Source: Paracoccaceae bacterium
GTDB lineage: Bacteria; Pseudomonadota; Alphaproteobacteria; Rhodobacterales; Rhodobacteraceae
Assembly (NCBI GenBank): GCA_017510335.1
Contig: JAFWNM010000030.1
Location: 1 to 45,266 of the forward strand
DNA length: 45,266 nt
Direction: 5' to 3'
In this document: one piece after another, positions 27,070-35,577 of the stretch
Position numbering within the stretch: position 1 is the first letter of the stretch
Layout of the letters: every line of letters begins with the position of its first letter
Position numbers and translations under genes: made by a program
Notes under the pieces: model-generated
Told to the model about the DNA's origin: nothing
The model's input: the letters and a program-made list of their open reading frames with translations, nothing else
The model's database searches: none

Positions 27070-27786
27070 CTATCGGCCCAATGTCTGGATTACATTCTTG
27101 ATGCGGTCATCTTCGCGTTCCAGCAGGCGCTGGCCCTGCTCATAGGCGCGCTGGACCTCGATCATGCGGGCCATTTCCGGCATCGGGTCCACGTTTGACC
27201 CTTCCAGAAAGCCCTGACGCACGCGCGCATCCAGAACAGGTTCCACATCGCCATCAACCTCGAACACGGTTCCGGCACCGCGCGTCATGGTAATGGGGTC
27301 AACCGGGCGCACCAGACCGACCTGAGCGAAGGGCTGGCCATCGGCGGAAAACGTGCCGTCATCTGACATGGCAATCGTGCGCGCGTCAGGGGGCACAAAA
27401 ATTGGCGCCCCGCCCGCATCCAGCAAAAAATGCCCATCCATGTTGACCAGTTCCCCGGCTTCGTTCGGGGTGAACATGCCCGCGCGCGTCAGACGCGGCC
27501 CTTGCGGGGTTTCCAGTTGAAAGAACCCCTCTCCCTGGATGGCAAGGTCGAAATTGCCATTCGTCTGCACCAGCTCGCCCTGGGTCTGGAAGGTCTGGCG
27601 CGTATTGCCCAGCGCCATGGACATGGACGTATCCTGCCCCTGCCCGCCCACGACAAATTCGGAAAACACCATGCCTTCGCGGCGATATCCGGTTGTGGAA
27701 GCATTGGCGATATTATGCGCGATGACCTGCATTTCGCGCTTCAGCCCCGATAGGCGTGTCAGCGTCACATAGGCAGCATTATCCAT
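27070..27786 (-). CDS. flgF: Flagellar rod protein FlgF
   Basis: FlgF is a proximal rod protein. The start MDNAAYVTLTRLSGLKREMQVIAHNIANASTTGYRREGM is typical; the C-terminal pattern is GSNVDPMPEMARMIEVQRAYEQGQRLLEREDDR. The 238 residues match the FlgF length (about 240). I chose the ATG at 27786, which overlaps the fliQ stop (TAATG) and follows AGGGGGCG; the frame stays open upstream only because it reads through fliQ. In Rhodobacter sphaeroides FlgF interacts with SltF, relevant to the transglycosylase at 18.1 kb. Confidence 0.95.
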   Translation of the reverse strand: MDNAAYVTLTRLSGLKREMQVIAHNIANASTTGYRREGMVFSEFVVGGQGQDTSMSMALGNTRQTFQTQGELVQTNGNFDLAIQGEGFFQLETPQGPRLTRAGMFTPNEAGELVNMDGHFLLDAGGAPIFVPPDARTIAMSDDGTFSADGQPFAQVGLVRPVDPITMTRGAGTVFEVDGDVEPVLDARVRQGFLEGSNVDPMPEMARMIEVQRAYEQGQRLLEREDDRIKNVIQTLGR

Positions 27787-28055
27787 TACACGCCCCCTGC
27801 AATTAGCGGGATGATCTCTTCGTGGAAAAAATCGACCAGAGTTGCGGTCATGAAGCTCATCGATACCCAAAACACCACGACAATTGCCGCCAGTTTCGGC
27901 ACGAAAGTCAGGGTCATTTCCTGAATGGACGTCAACGCCTGGAACAACCCGACTGTAACGCCGGCGACAAGCGCAGCGGTCAGAATGGGAATTGAAATCA
28001 GCGTGGCGACCCACAGGCCCTGCCGCAACGTGTCGAAGAAGACCGTTTCATTCAT
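27786..28055 (-). CDS. fliQ: Flagellar export gate protein FliQ
   Basis: FliQ is a small gate subunit packed around FliP and FliR. The 89 residues form two membrane helices (about 16-40 and 52-75) with the family core TLISIPILTAALVAGVTVGLFQALTSIQEMTLTFVPKLAAI. Length is exact for the family. Its stop overlaps the flgF start; it follows fliE by three bp. Its placement among rod genes, apart from fliR, is usual for this bacterial group. Confidence 0.97.
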   Translation of the reverse strand: MNETVFFDTLRQGLWVATLISIPILTAALVAGVTVGLFQALTSIQEMTLTFVPKLAAIVVVFWVSMSFMTATLVDFFHEEIIPLIAGGV

Positions 28056-28058
28056 GGC

Positions 28059-28358
28059 TCAGACCGGCATACGCAGGATTTCGAGATACGCCTCGACAAC
28101 CTTGTTGCGCACTGCGACCGCAGTTTCGACAGCCAGTTCGGTGGCGGCCACTGCCTCGACCAGGGCGTGGGGGTTTGCGCCCGACACCATGGAACTGGTT
28201 GCCGCCGTGTCCGCCTGACGCAGCGTTTCGGTAAAGCTGGCCATCTGGGCGCCGAACACGGCCTCGGCGCGCGGTGTGGTCGCTTCCTTCGGGGCTGGCG
28301 CGGCAGCGTTGCGCGCCAGATCATAGCTTTGCATCGCAATACTTGCTGGAATGGTCAT
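28059..28358 (-). CDS. fliE: Flagellar MS-ring/rod junction protein FliE
   Basis: FliE joins the rod to the MS-ring and gate. The 99 residues end in the FliE pattern NPHALVEAVAATELAVETAVAVRNKVVEAYLEILRMPV; the N-terminal half is variable and helical, as expected. Length is normal (about 100-110). The gene sits between flgC and fliQ, the standard alphaproteobacterial order. Confidence 0.96.
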   Translation of the reverse strand: MTIPASIAMQSYDLARNAAAPAPKEATTPRAEAVFGAQMASFTETLRQADTAATSSMVSGANPHALVEAVAATELAVETAVAVRNKVVEAYLEILRMPV

Positions 28359-28372
28359 ATCCTGAATCCTTT

Positions 28373-28765
28373 TTAACGGCGCAGCAGGTCAAGCAGGCTT
28401 TGCGACATTTGCCGCGCCTGGTCGAACATACGCAAATTGGCTTCATAGCTGCGCCCTGCTTCGCGTGCGTCAGCAATTTCGATCATCCGGTCAACGGATG
28501 ACCCCTCGTAATATCCGGCCTCGTCCGCCAGGGCATGGTCGGGGTCATATACCTTTGGCAAATCGCCGCGATGCAGTTCGACAGGGCCGACTGCAACACG
28601 CGCAAGCCCCGTCGCACGGTCCAGTGTGGCGTGGAAATCAATGGTTTTGCGCCGGTAGCCGGGGGTATCGGCATTGGCAATATTCTCGGACACATGCCGG
28701 ATGCGGCGCGACTGCGCCTCCATCCCCGAAGCGGCGACTGAGAAAACCCCGAACAGATCAGCCAT
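28373..28765 (-). CDS. flgC: Flagellar rod protein FlgC
   Basis: FlgC is a proximal rod protein. The 130 residues have the N-terminal motif VAASGMEAQSRRIRHVSENIANADTPGYRRKTI and the C-terminal SSVDRMIEIADAREAGRSYEANLRMFDQARQMSQSLLDLLRR. The length is slightly short of the usual 135-140 but complete. It follows flgB by 11 bp and precedes fliE by 14 bp within the same leftward operon. Confidence 0.96.
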   Translation of the reverse strand: MADLFGVFSVAASGMEAQSRRIRHVSENIANADTPGYRRKTIDFHATLDRATGLARVAVGPVELHRGDLPKVYDPDHALADEAGYYEGSSVDRMIEIADAREAGRSYEANLRMFDQARQMSQSLLDLLRR

Positions 28766-28776
28766 TCCCCGCCCCC

Positions 28777-29157
28777 CTAGTTTCCAAGTGCCTTGCGCAG
28801 GATATTGCGCGCCGAGGCATAGACCGACAAAGCCATGTCATGGCTTTGCCGGGTTTCCGCGGCGCGCATCATCTGCTGTTCAAGGGATACAGTGTTGCCA
28901 TTGGGGGAACGCGATGTCGCGGTGGTGTCGACCCGGGCCGAAGCTGCCGCACCGGCCGCATCAAACCCGAAATGGCCCGCCCGCGTTGCACGCATGGACA
29001 GGCCATTGCCGATAACATCGCCAAAGCTGGGCAAATCGCGCGCCTGATAGCCGGGCGTGTCGGCATGGGCGACATTCTCGGATATCACCACCTGCCGTGC
29101 TGCGGCGTGGCGTGCCATTTGCTGCGCCATGCGCATGACATCAGGTAATTCGAACAT
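28777..29157 (-). CDS. flgB: Flagellar rod protein FlgB
   Basis: FlgB is the most proximal rod protein and first gene of the leftward operon. The 126 residues carry the motif ARQVVISENVAHADTPGYQARDLPSF and the C-terminal VSLEQQMMRAAETRQSHDMALSVYASARNILRKALG. I chose the ATG at 29157 (MFELPDVMRM) because GGGAGAAG lies eight nt upstream; ATGs further up would read into the regulatory palindrome. It diverges from fliI across 104 bp. Confidence 0.95.
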   Translation of the reverse strand: MFELPDVMRMAQQMARHAAARQVVISENVAHADTPGYQARDLPSFGDVIGNGLSMRATRAGHFGFDAAGAAASARVDTTATSRSPNGNTVSLEQQMMRAAETRQSHDMALSVYASARNILRKALGN

Positions 29158-29187
29158 GAGGGCTTCTCCCGTCATTTGGATACACTC

Positions 29188-29214
29188 ATCCTTAAGACTG
29201 ATTCGCTTAAGGAT
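29188..29214. promoter_or_regulatory. Palindrome between flgB and fliI
   Basis: ATCCTTAAG (29188-29196) and CTTAAGGAT (29206-29214) are perfect 9-bp inverted repeats with a 9-bp spacer, centred in the 104-bp divergent region of two flagellar operons. The TTAA boxes are 11 bp apart, so it is not the CtrA consensus TTAA-N7-TTAA. It is a good candidate operator for a dimeric flagellar regulator. Confidence 0.55.
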
Positions 29215-29261
29215 CGGTAACCAGACCACGCAAAAGCGGCAGAAGCCGCGAAAGGAATGTC

Positions 29262-30611
29262 ATGAATCACCTGGATTCACTTCGTGCAGAGGTCATGAAT
29301 CTGCGCATTGTCCGCATTTCCGGTCGGATTACGCGGATTGACGGGCAATCGCTTGGCATAGCCGGGTTGGTGCGCGACGCGCGAATCGGCGATTGGCTGA
29401 AAGTGACCACCAAGGGGGGAACGCAGGTTTACGCGGAAATCCTGCGGATGACGGAAACAGACGTGATCGCCCTACCCGACGGGCCATGCGACGGATTGGC
29501 CATCGGGGACCGTGCGGAACTGGTCGGCCCGCGCGGGCTGGCGCCCGATGACAGCTGGCTGGGGCGCATCATTGACCCGTATGGCCGACCGCTGGACGGA
29601 CGCCCCTTGTTGCAAGGCCCTGCCGCGCGGGCGCTGCGCCAGAACCCGCCAGACCCCGCCAGACGCGGCCGGTTGGGGGCGCGGCTGAACACCGGAATGG
29701 CCGTTTTCAACACGCTGCTGCCGCTGGTCGAAGGGCAGCGTATCGGCCTGTTTGCGGGGTCCGGGGTCGGGAAATCCATGTTGCTGGGCAATTTCGCACG
29801 CAACATGCAGGCAGATGTCGTGGTCATTGCGCTGATTGGCGAACGCGGGCGGGAATTGCGCGACTTCATCGAAGATGTGCTTGGCCCGGAAGGGCTGGCG
29901 CGTTCGGTCGTGGTGACCGCGACATCGGACCAACCCCCGCTGACGCGCCGGCGCTGTGCCGCCGCTGCCATGTGTGTGGCCGAACATTTCCGCGATCAGG
30001 GCAAGCAGGTGCTGTATCTGGCCGACAGCATTACGCGCCTGGCCGAAGCCCATCGCGAAGTCGCCTTGTCCGCCGGAGAGGATGCCAGCCTGCGCGGGTT
30101 CCCCCCGTCAACTGCACATCAGATCATGTCCCTGGCCGAACGCGCTGGCCCCGGTCTGGACGGGGTGGGCGCGATTACCGGAATATTCACTGTTCTGGTG
30201 GCAGGGTCCGATATGGAAGAACCTGTGGCCGACATTCTGCGCGGCGTGCTGGACGGGCATGTGATCATGGACCGCGCCATTGCCGAACGCGGGCGTTTCC
30301 CCGCGATTGATGTGCTGCGGTCGGTCAGCCGCGCCTTGCCAAAAGCCGCCACGCCCGAAGAAAACGCTCGCATATCCGAAGCGCGGCGCATCCTTGGCGC
30401 CTATGACCGGGCGGAAATGATGATTCAGGCCGGGCTTTATGAAGCTGGCTCTGACCCGCTGGTGGACCGCGCCATCAAGGTCTGGCCCGGACTGGATGCC
30501 TTTGTCGGCGAAGCCGCGCCCGGCGGGATACGCCAGGCCTTTGCCAGATTGGCGCTATGTCTGGATCAACCCGCGCAATCCCAGTCCGGTGCGAAGAAAG
30601 CCAAAAAATAA
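29262..30611 (+). CDS. fliI: Flagellar export ATPase FliI
   Basis: FliI is the hexameric ATPase of flagellar protein export. The 449 residues have Walker A AGSGVGKS (165-172), the segments VVIALIGERGRELRDF and VLYLADSITRLAEAHREVALSAGE of the F1-beta-like fold, and the conserved RGFPPSTAHQIMSLAERAG. The C-terminal tail is lysine-rich (GAKKAKK). AAAGGAA precedes the ATG. The regulator FliH is not encoded nearby; a coiled-coil candidate for FliJ lies after flhB at 22.8 kb. It diverges from the flgB operon. Confidence 0.96.
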   Translation: MNHLDSLRAEVMNLRIVRISGRITRIDGQSLGIAGLVRDARIGDWLKVTTKGGTQVYAEILRMTETDVIALPDGPCDGLAIGDRAELVGPRGLAPDDSWLGRIIDPYGRPLDGRPLLQGPAARALRQNPPDPARRGRLGARLNTGMAVFNTLLPLVEGQRIGLFAGSGVGKSMLLGNFARNMQADVVVIALIGERGRELRDFIEDVLGPEGLARSVVVTATSDQPPLTRRRCAAAAMCVAEHFRDQGKQVLYLADSITRLAEAHREVALSAGEDASLRGFPPSTAHQIMSLAERAGPGLDGVGAITGIFTVLVAGSDMEEPVADILRGVLDGHVIMDRAIAERGRFPAIDVLRSVSRALPKAATPEENARISEARRILGAYDRAEMMIQAGLYEAGSDPLVDRAIKVWPGLDAFVGEAAPGGIRQAFARLALCLDQPAQSQSGAKKAKK

Positions 30612-30677
30612 AACCCGTTTCCCCTTGGCGCGGAATTGCACTAAACGGGGGGCAAATCTGCATGAACGGGGACCATC

Positions 30678-32393
30678 ATGGCGCGAATTCTGATCACCTC
30701 GGCCCTGCCATATATCAATGGCATCAAACATCTGGGCAATCTTGTCGGCAGCCAGCTTCCGGCGGACCTGTATGCGCGCTACTGCCGTGCGCGCGGGCAT
30801 GAAGTTATGTTCATTTGCGCGACCGACGAACACGGCACCCCCGCTGAACTGGCCGCCGCCAAGGCAGGCAAACCCGTCGCGGACTATTGCGCGGAAATGC
30901 ATGATGTGCAGGCCGAACTGGCGCGCGGGTTCCGGTTGTCTTTTGACCATTACGGGCGGTCCTCCAGCCAGCGCAACCATATGCTGACGCAGCATCTGGC
31001 AGGCAAACTGGCGGATGCAGGCCTTATTTCGGAAGTGTCGGAAAAACAGGTTTATTCCAATGCCGATGGCCGCTTCCTGCCCGACCGCTATATTGAGGGC
31101 ACCTGCCCCAATTGCGGCTATGACCGCGCGCGTGGCGATCAATGTGAAAACTGCACCAAACAACTGGACCCGACCGACCTGATCAACCCGCGTTCCGCCA
31201 TTTCAGGGTCCACCGATCTGGAAGTGCGCGAGACAAAACACCTGTTTTTGCGCCAATCCCACATGCGCGAGCAACTGGACAGCTGGATCGACAGTCAACG
31301 CGGCTGGCCTGTGCTGACGACCTCGATTGCGAAAAAATGGCTGCATGACGGCGACGGGTTGCAAGACCGCGGCATAACCCGCGATCTGGATTGGGGAATT
31401 CCAGTCAAGCGCGGCACGCAGGATTGGCCGGGTATGGAAGGCAAAGTGTTCTATGTGTGGTTTGACGCCCCCATCGAATATATTGCCGCAACTGCCGAAT
31501 GGGCCGATGCACAGGGCCTTGATGATACCGCCTGGCAGCGCTGGTGGCGCACGGACCTTGGCGCAGATGATGTTCGATATGTGCAATTCATGGGCAAGGA
31601 CAACGTGCCCTTCCACACACTCAGCTTCCCTGCAACGCTGATGGGTTCGGGCGAACCGTGGAAATTGGTGAATTACATCAAGTCGTTCAATTATCTGAAT
31701 TATGATGGTGGACAATTTTCAACATCGCAGGGTCGTGGCGTGTTCATGGATCAGGCGCTGGGAATTCTGCCCGCTGATTACTGGCGCTGGTGGCTGTTGT
31801 CGCATGCCCCCGAAAGTTCGGATTCTGAATTCACATGGGAAAATTTCCAAGCCAGCGTGAACAAGGATCTGGCTGATGTGCTGGGCAATCTGGTCAGCCG
31901 CGTGACAAAATTCTGCCGGTCCAAATTTGGCGAAACAGTGCCTGCAGGCGGCAGTTTCGGCACACGCGAAACCGCGCTTATGGACGCGCTGACAACGCGC
32001 TTGCGCGCCTATGAAACGCATATGGAAGCGATGGAAATTCGGAAATCCGCAGCAGAATTGCGCGCGATTTGGGTTTTGGGGAATGAATATCTGCAAGATG
32101 CGGCGCCGTGGTCAACCTTCAAATCCGACCCTGAACAGGCAGCTGCGCAAATCCGTCTGGCGCTGAACCTGATCCGGTTCTATGCCATTCTGTCGCGCCC
32201 CTTCATCCCCGATGCGGCCGCCAGCATGATGGCGGGCATGAACTGCGAAAACTGGTCCTGGCCTGACAGCGTGCCCGATGCACTGGCCCATCTTGATGCG
32301 GGCCATGGCTTCAGCGTGCCCGAGGTCTTGTTTACCAAAATCACCGATGAAAACCGCGCCGACTGGGAAGCCCGGTTCGCCGGCCAGCGCTAG
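30678..32393 (+). CDS. metG: Methionine-tRNA ligase
   Basis: A class I synthetase of 571 residues charging initiator and elongator tRNA-Met. The HIGH motif appears as HLGN in [14 protein letters not shown] (residues 11-24). The zinc knuckle has four cysteines, C143, C146, C156 and C159. The position of the KMSKS loop is FSTSQGRG (347-354), lacking both usual lysines. The anticodon-binding domain follows from about 410, and there is no C-terminal Trbp111 domain. Length fits the Rhodobacterales type. The gene is followed by a perfect 13-bp hairpin. Confidence 0.96.
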   Translation: MARILITSALPYINGIKHLGNLVGSQLPADLYARYCRARGHEVMFICATDEHGTPAELAAAKAGKPVADYCAEMHDVQAELARGFRLSFDHYGRSSSQRNHMLTQHLAGKLADAGLISEVSEKQVYSNADGRFLPDRYIEGTCPNCGYDRARGDQCENCTKQLDPTDLINPRSAISGSTDLEVRETKHLFLRQSHMREQLDSWIDSQRGWPVLTTSIAKKWLHDGDGLQDRGITRDLDWGIPVKRGTQDWPGMEGKVFYVWFDAPIEYIAATAEWADAQGLDDTAWQRWWRTDLGADDVRYVQFMGKDNVPFHTLSFPATLMGSGEPWKLVNYIKSFNYLNYDGGQFSTSQGRGVFMDQALGILPADYWRWWLLSHAPESSDSEFTWENFQASVNKDLADVLGNLVSRVTKFCRSKFGETVPAGGSFGTRETALMDALTTRLRAYETHMEAMEIRKSAAELRAIWVLGNEYLQDAAPWSTFKSDPEQAAAQIRLALNLIRFYAILSRPFIPDAAASMMAGMNCENWSWPDSVPDALAHLDAGHGFSVPEVLFTKITDENRADWEARFAGQR

Positions 32394-32411
32394 GCGCGGT
32401 TTTAATCTTTT

Positions 32412-32445
32412 CATGTGCCAAGCCCTGCATTAGGCTTGGCACATG
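32412..32445 (+). terminator. Perfect hairpin after metG covering the next start codon
   Basis: CATGTGCCAAGCC (32412-32424) pairs perfectly with GGCTTGGCACATG (32433-32445) around an 8-nt loop. The last three bases of the right arm are the ATG of the following small gene. Only TTT follows, so it may be a weak metG terminator, a translational switch, or both. Confidence 0.6.
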
Positions 32446-32697
32446 TTTACGATTGAACACGATTTTGACGCCACAATAGTAACCCTTGTGGACGAAGGTG
32501 CCCCGCGCGAGGAAGAATTGCGCGAGGATATCATCATGACAGCCTTTGAAGATTGCGTGACCCTGCGCCAGTTCGACCCGCAGCGCGATGATGATGTGGT
32601 GATCACCCTGTCCATCACGCAGCTTCGGGACCTGGGCGCGGCGCTGGACCTGCCCGAAGGCAGCTACCGCCTGACGCCGAAGGGGCAGAAACGGTAA
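32443..32697 (+). CDS. Small acidic protein of unknown function
   Basis: An 84-residue acidic protein I do not recognise. It has no signal peptide, membrane helix or known motif; an alternating pattern (FDATIVTLVDEG, DDVVITLSITQLRDLGAAL) suggests a small alpha/beta fold. The codon use matches the neighbours and it fills its reading frame well, which supports a real gene. Its ATG lies in the right arm of a stable hairpin and no good ribosome-binding site precedes it; the next in-frame ATG is at residue 31, which would remove a third of the protein. Position after metG. Confidence 0.65.
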   Translation: MFTIEHDFDATIVTLVDEGAPREEELREDIIMTAFEDCVTLRQFDPQRDDDVVITLSITQLRDLGAALDLPEGSYRLTPKGQKR

Positions 32698-32753
32698 GGC
32701 ACAGTCGCCCAACGCGGCATCGGCGTGGCGCGGTTCTGCGCTGCGGCGTCAAC

Positions 32754-32766
32754 ATTGTTTGACAAT
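32754..32766. promoter_or_regulatory. ATTGT-N3-ACAAT palindrome before the aminotransferase
   Basis: A 13-bp palindrome ATTGT-TTG-ACAAT lies 110 bp before the aminotransferase start and contains TTGACA, a consensus -35 box, at 32759-32765 region. The form resembles operators of GntR-family regulators, a family that includes the ectoine-catabolism regulator EnuR. A small hairpin CCTGCC-N6-GGCAGG (32769-32786) follows. No convincing -10 box is seen. Confidence 0.4.
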
Positions 32767-32876
32767 ACCCTGCCCCCTCCGGCAGGTTGGGGTCAAGACG
32801 GGGACGAATCACCTTCCCGCACCCCCGACAGCGACACAGGAATGCGCCCCATGCGGGGCAGAGGAAAGGAAGTGCC

Positions 32877-34253
32877 ATGCTTACCAATGATCAACTCAGC
32901 CAGTGGGACCGGGAGAATTTTCTGCACCCCTCAACGGCGTTTGGCCAGCATGCGCGCGGGGAAAGCGCGAACCGCATTGTCAAAACCGGCAGCGGCGTCT
33001 TCATCGAAGACCGCGACGGAAACCGCCTTCTGGACGCTTTCGCGGGGCTATATTGCGTCAATGTGGGGTACGGACGCACTGAAATTGCCGAAGCGATTTC
33101 CAAACAGGCGCATGAGCTGGCCTATTATCACGCCTATGTCGGCCACGGCACCGAAGCCTCGATCACGCTGGCCAAAATGGTTGCGGACCGCGCGCCCGCG
33201 CATATGAACAAGGTCTATTTCGGTCTTGGCGGGTCAGATGCCAATGAAACCAACGTGAAGCTTGTCTGGTATGTCCAGAATGTGCTGGGCCGCCCCGAAA
33301 AACGCAAGATCATCTCGCGCTGGCGGGGGTATCACGGGTCGGGCCTGATTACAGGGTCCCTGACGGGGCTGACGCCGTTTCACAACAAATTCGGGCTGCC
33401 CCTGGCCGAAGTCGTCCATACCGAAGCGCCCTATTACTTCCGCCGCCCGCGCAAGGACATGTCCGAAGCCGAATTCACCGCCCATTGCGCCGCCGAACTC
33501 GAAGCGCTGATAGACCGCGAAGGCGCCGAGACGATCGGGGCCTTTATCGGGGAACCGATCCTGGGCACAGGCGGCATTGTTCCCCCACCTGCAGGGTATT
33601 GGGACGCCATCCAGACCATCCTGAAAAAGCATGACATCTTGCTGATCGCGGATGAGGTGGTCACGGGCTTTGGCCGGTTGGGCACCATGATGGGGTCCAC
33701 GCATTACGGCATCACGCCCGACATCATCACCATCGCCAAAGGGCTGACATCGGCCTATGCGCCTCTGTCGGGGTCTATCGTCAGTGATGATCTGTTCAAG
33801 GTGCTGGAAGACGGCACTGACAAATTCGGGCCATTCGGGCATGGCTGGACCTATTCGGCGCATCCCATCGGGGCGGCCGCAGGGGTTGCCAACCTGAAAC
33901 TGGTTGATGATCTGGGGCTGGTGCAAAATGCCCGCGACACGGGTGCCTATTTCCAGCAGGCGCTGAAAACCGCGCTTGGGTCGCACCGCTTTGTGGGCGA
34001 TGTGCGCGGAGAAGGGCTTATGGCCGCTGTGGAATTGCAACATGACCCCGCAACCGGCACCGATTTTGACGCCACAGACAAGGTGACCGCGCGCGTGGTG
34101 GGCGAAATGGCCAAGCGCAATGTGATTGCCCGCGCCATGCCACAAGGCGAAATTATCGGCTTCGCGCCGCCGCTATGCATCAGCCGCGCTGAAATTGATC
34201 AGGTGGTGGATGTCACGGTTGACGCCCTTAACGCTGTCACCGGGCCATTGTAA
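32877..34253 (+). CDS. Class III aminotransferase
   Basis: A PLP-dependent fold-type I transaminase of 458 residues. The PLP lysine is K288 in IAKGLTSAYAPLSG; the pyridine-nitrogen aspartate is D259 in IADEVVTGFGRLG. GSGVFIEDRDGNRLLDAFAGLYCVNVGYG and YYHAYVGHGTEASI place it with the omega-amino acid:pyruvate group. Start at 32877 follows AGGAAAGGAAG. With a DoeA-like ectoine hydrolase 80 bp downstream it could act on diaminobutyrate (a DoeD role), but taurine, beta-alanine or similar amines are equally possible. A terminator-like hairpin separates the two genes. Confidence 0.9.
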   Translation: MLTNDQLSQWDRENFLHPSTAFGQHARGESANRIVKTGSGVFIEDRDGNRLLDAFAGLYCVNVGYGRTEIAEAISKQAHELAYYHAYVGHGTEASITLAKMVADRAPAHMNKVYFGLGGSDANETNVKLVWYVQNVLGRPEKRKIISRWRGYHGSGLITGSLTGLTPFHNKFGLPLAEVVHTEAPYYFRRPRKDMSEAEFTAHCAAELEALIDREGAETIGAFIGEPILGTGGIVPPPAGYWDAIQTILKKHDILLIADEVVTGFGRLGTMMGSTHYGITPDIITIAKGLTSAYAPLSGSIVSDDLFKVLEDGTDKFGPFGHGWTYSAHPIGAAAGVANLKLVDDLGLVQNARDTGAYFQQALKTALGSHRFVGDVRGEGLMAAVELQHDPATGTDFDATDKVTARVVGEMAKRNVIARAMPQGEIIGFAPPLCISRAEIDQVVDVTVDALNAVTGPL

Positions 34254-34265
34254 CACGTTCCCCCC

Positions 34266-34307
34266 CCCCTTTTTCCGAAGGGTAACCCCCCGGAAAAGGG
34301 GCGTTTT
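34266..34307 (+). terminator. Terminator after the aminotransferase, with poly-C tract
   Basis: CCCCTTTTTCCG (34266-34277) pairs with CGGAAAAGGGG (34291-34301), with one bulged T, and GCGTTTTCC follows. It lies just past the aminotransferase stop. A run of ten Cs (34260-34269) enters the left arm. Read-through into the next gene is likely, as the gap is only 80 bp. Confidence 0.55.
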
Positions 34308-34333
34308 CCGCCCTGTTCAAGGTTTGCGCGCCC

Positions 34334-35515
34334 ATGACCACCACCAACCCGAATTTCACGGATGCCGAATACGAAGCCCGCGTTGCCCAGACGCGCGCTG
34401 AAATGTCCAAGCGCGGGATTGACCTGCTTGTTATCTCGGACCCGTCCAACATGAACTGGATATCCGGCTATGACGGGTGGTCCTTCTATGTGCATCAGGC
34501 TGTGCTTCTGCCAATGGATGGCGAACCTGTCTGGTGGGGGCGCGGAATTGATGAACCCGGCGCAAGGCGCACTGTGTTCATGAAAGATGGCGCAAATATC
34601 GTTCCCTATGATGACAGCTATGTTCAGAACCCCCAAAAACACACAATGGAAGCCCTGTCCGCGCTGATCATTGATCGGGGCTGGAATACCGGCTGGATCG
34701 GGGTCGAGATGGACAATTACTATTATTCCGCTGCGGCCCACCAGACATTGGTAAACCATCTGGGCGACGCGCGGTTTGTCGATGCCACAGGGCTGGTCAA
34801 CTGGCAAAGACTGATCAAATCGGATTCGGAATTGCTGTATATGCGCCGTGCCGCGCGCATCGTGGAACGGATGCACCAGGTCATTCTGGACGTGGCCGAA
34901 CCAGGCATGCCCAAGAATATGCTGGTGGCCGAAATCACCCGCGCGGGCATTCAGGGGGCAGACGGGCAATGGGGGGATTATCCCGCGATTGTGCCCATGG
35001 CCCCGTCAGGGCTGGATGCAACAGCGGCGCATCTGACATGGGATGACCGTCCCATGCGCGCGGGCGAGGCGACATTCTTCGAAATCGCAGGGGTTCACCG
35101 GCGCTACCATTGCCCGCAATCGCGCACCTTGTTTTTCGGCACTGTGCCAGACATGTATCGCCGCGCAGAAGACGCGGTCCTTGAAGCCACCGAAGCGGGG
35201 CTTGCCTATTGCCGGGCCGGTGCGCGCGCCGAAGATGTGGCCATCGCCTTTAATGTCACACTGAACAAGAAGGGCTTTGAAAAAGACAACCGCTGTGGGT
35301 ATTCCATCGGGTTAAGCTATCCGCCCGATTGGGGCGAACGCACCCTGTCCTTGCGCAGCGGGGCCATGACCGAACTGAAGCCGGGCATGGTGTTGCATTT
35401 CATGCCCGCGCTTTGGCTGGATGATGGGGGGCTGGAAATTACCGAACCTGTCCTGATCACTGAAAACGGGCCGGAATTGCTGTGCAACACCCCAAGAGAG
35501 ATTTTTGTGAAATAG
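34334..35515 (+). CDS. doeA: M24-family hydrolase, ectoine hydrolase-like
   Basis: A 393-residue pita-bread-fold protein of the creatinase/M24 family. The segments VISDPSNMNWISGYDGWSFYVHQ, EMDNYYYSAAAH, HLTWDDRPMRAGEATFFEIAGVHRRYHCPQSRT and IGLSYPPDWGERTLSLRSG match what I remember of DoeA, which opens the ectoine ring to N-acetyl-diaminobutyrate. Length fits (about 400). Neither the deacetylase DoeB nor the dehydrogenase DoeC adjoins it, and no ectoine transporter is seen. Another M24 activity cannot be excluded. No strong ribosome-binding site precedes the ATG at 34334 (AAGG lies somewhat far, at about -16). Confidence 0.75.
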   Translation: MTTTNPNFTDAEYEARVAQTRAEMSKRGIDLLVISDPSNMNWISGYDGWSFYVHQAVLLPMDGEPVWWGRGIDEPGARRTVFMKDGANIVPYDDSYVQNPQKHTMEALSALIIDRGWNTGWIGVEMDNYYYSAAAHQTLVNHLGDARFVDATGLVNWQRLIKSDSELLYMRRAARIVERMHQVILDVAEPGMPKNMLVAEITRAGIQGADGQWGDYPAIVPMAPSGLDATAAHLTWDDRPMRAGEATFFEIAGVHRRYHCPQSRTLFFGTVPDMYRRAEDAVLEATEAGLAYCRAGARAEDVAIAFNVTLNKKGFEKDNRCGYSIGLSYPPDWGERTLSLRSGAMTELKPGMVLHFMPALWLDDGGLEITEPVLITENGPELLCNTPREIFVK

Positions 35516-35577
35516 CCCATGTTGCTCGAAACCGGGAACCGGATTTGCGATTCTCGAACATGCAAAATTGATAAGCC

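Noticed and set aside
29191-29211. CtrA binding site between flgB and fliI.
   Set aside because: The TTAA boxes are separated by 11 bp, not the seven of the consensus; I keep it only as an unassigned palindrome.
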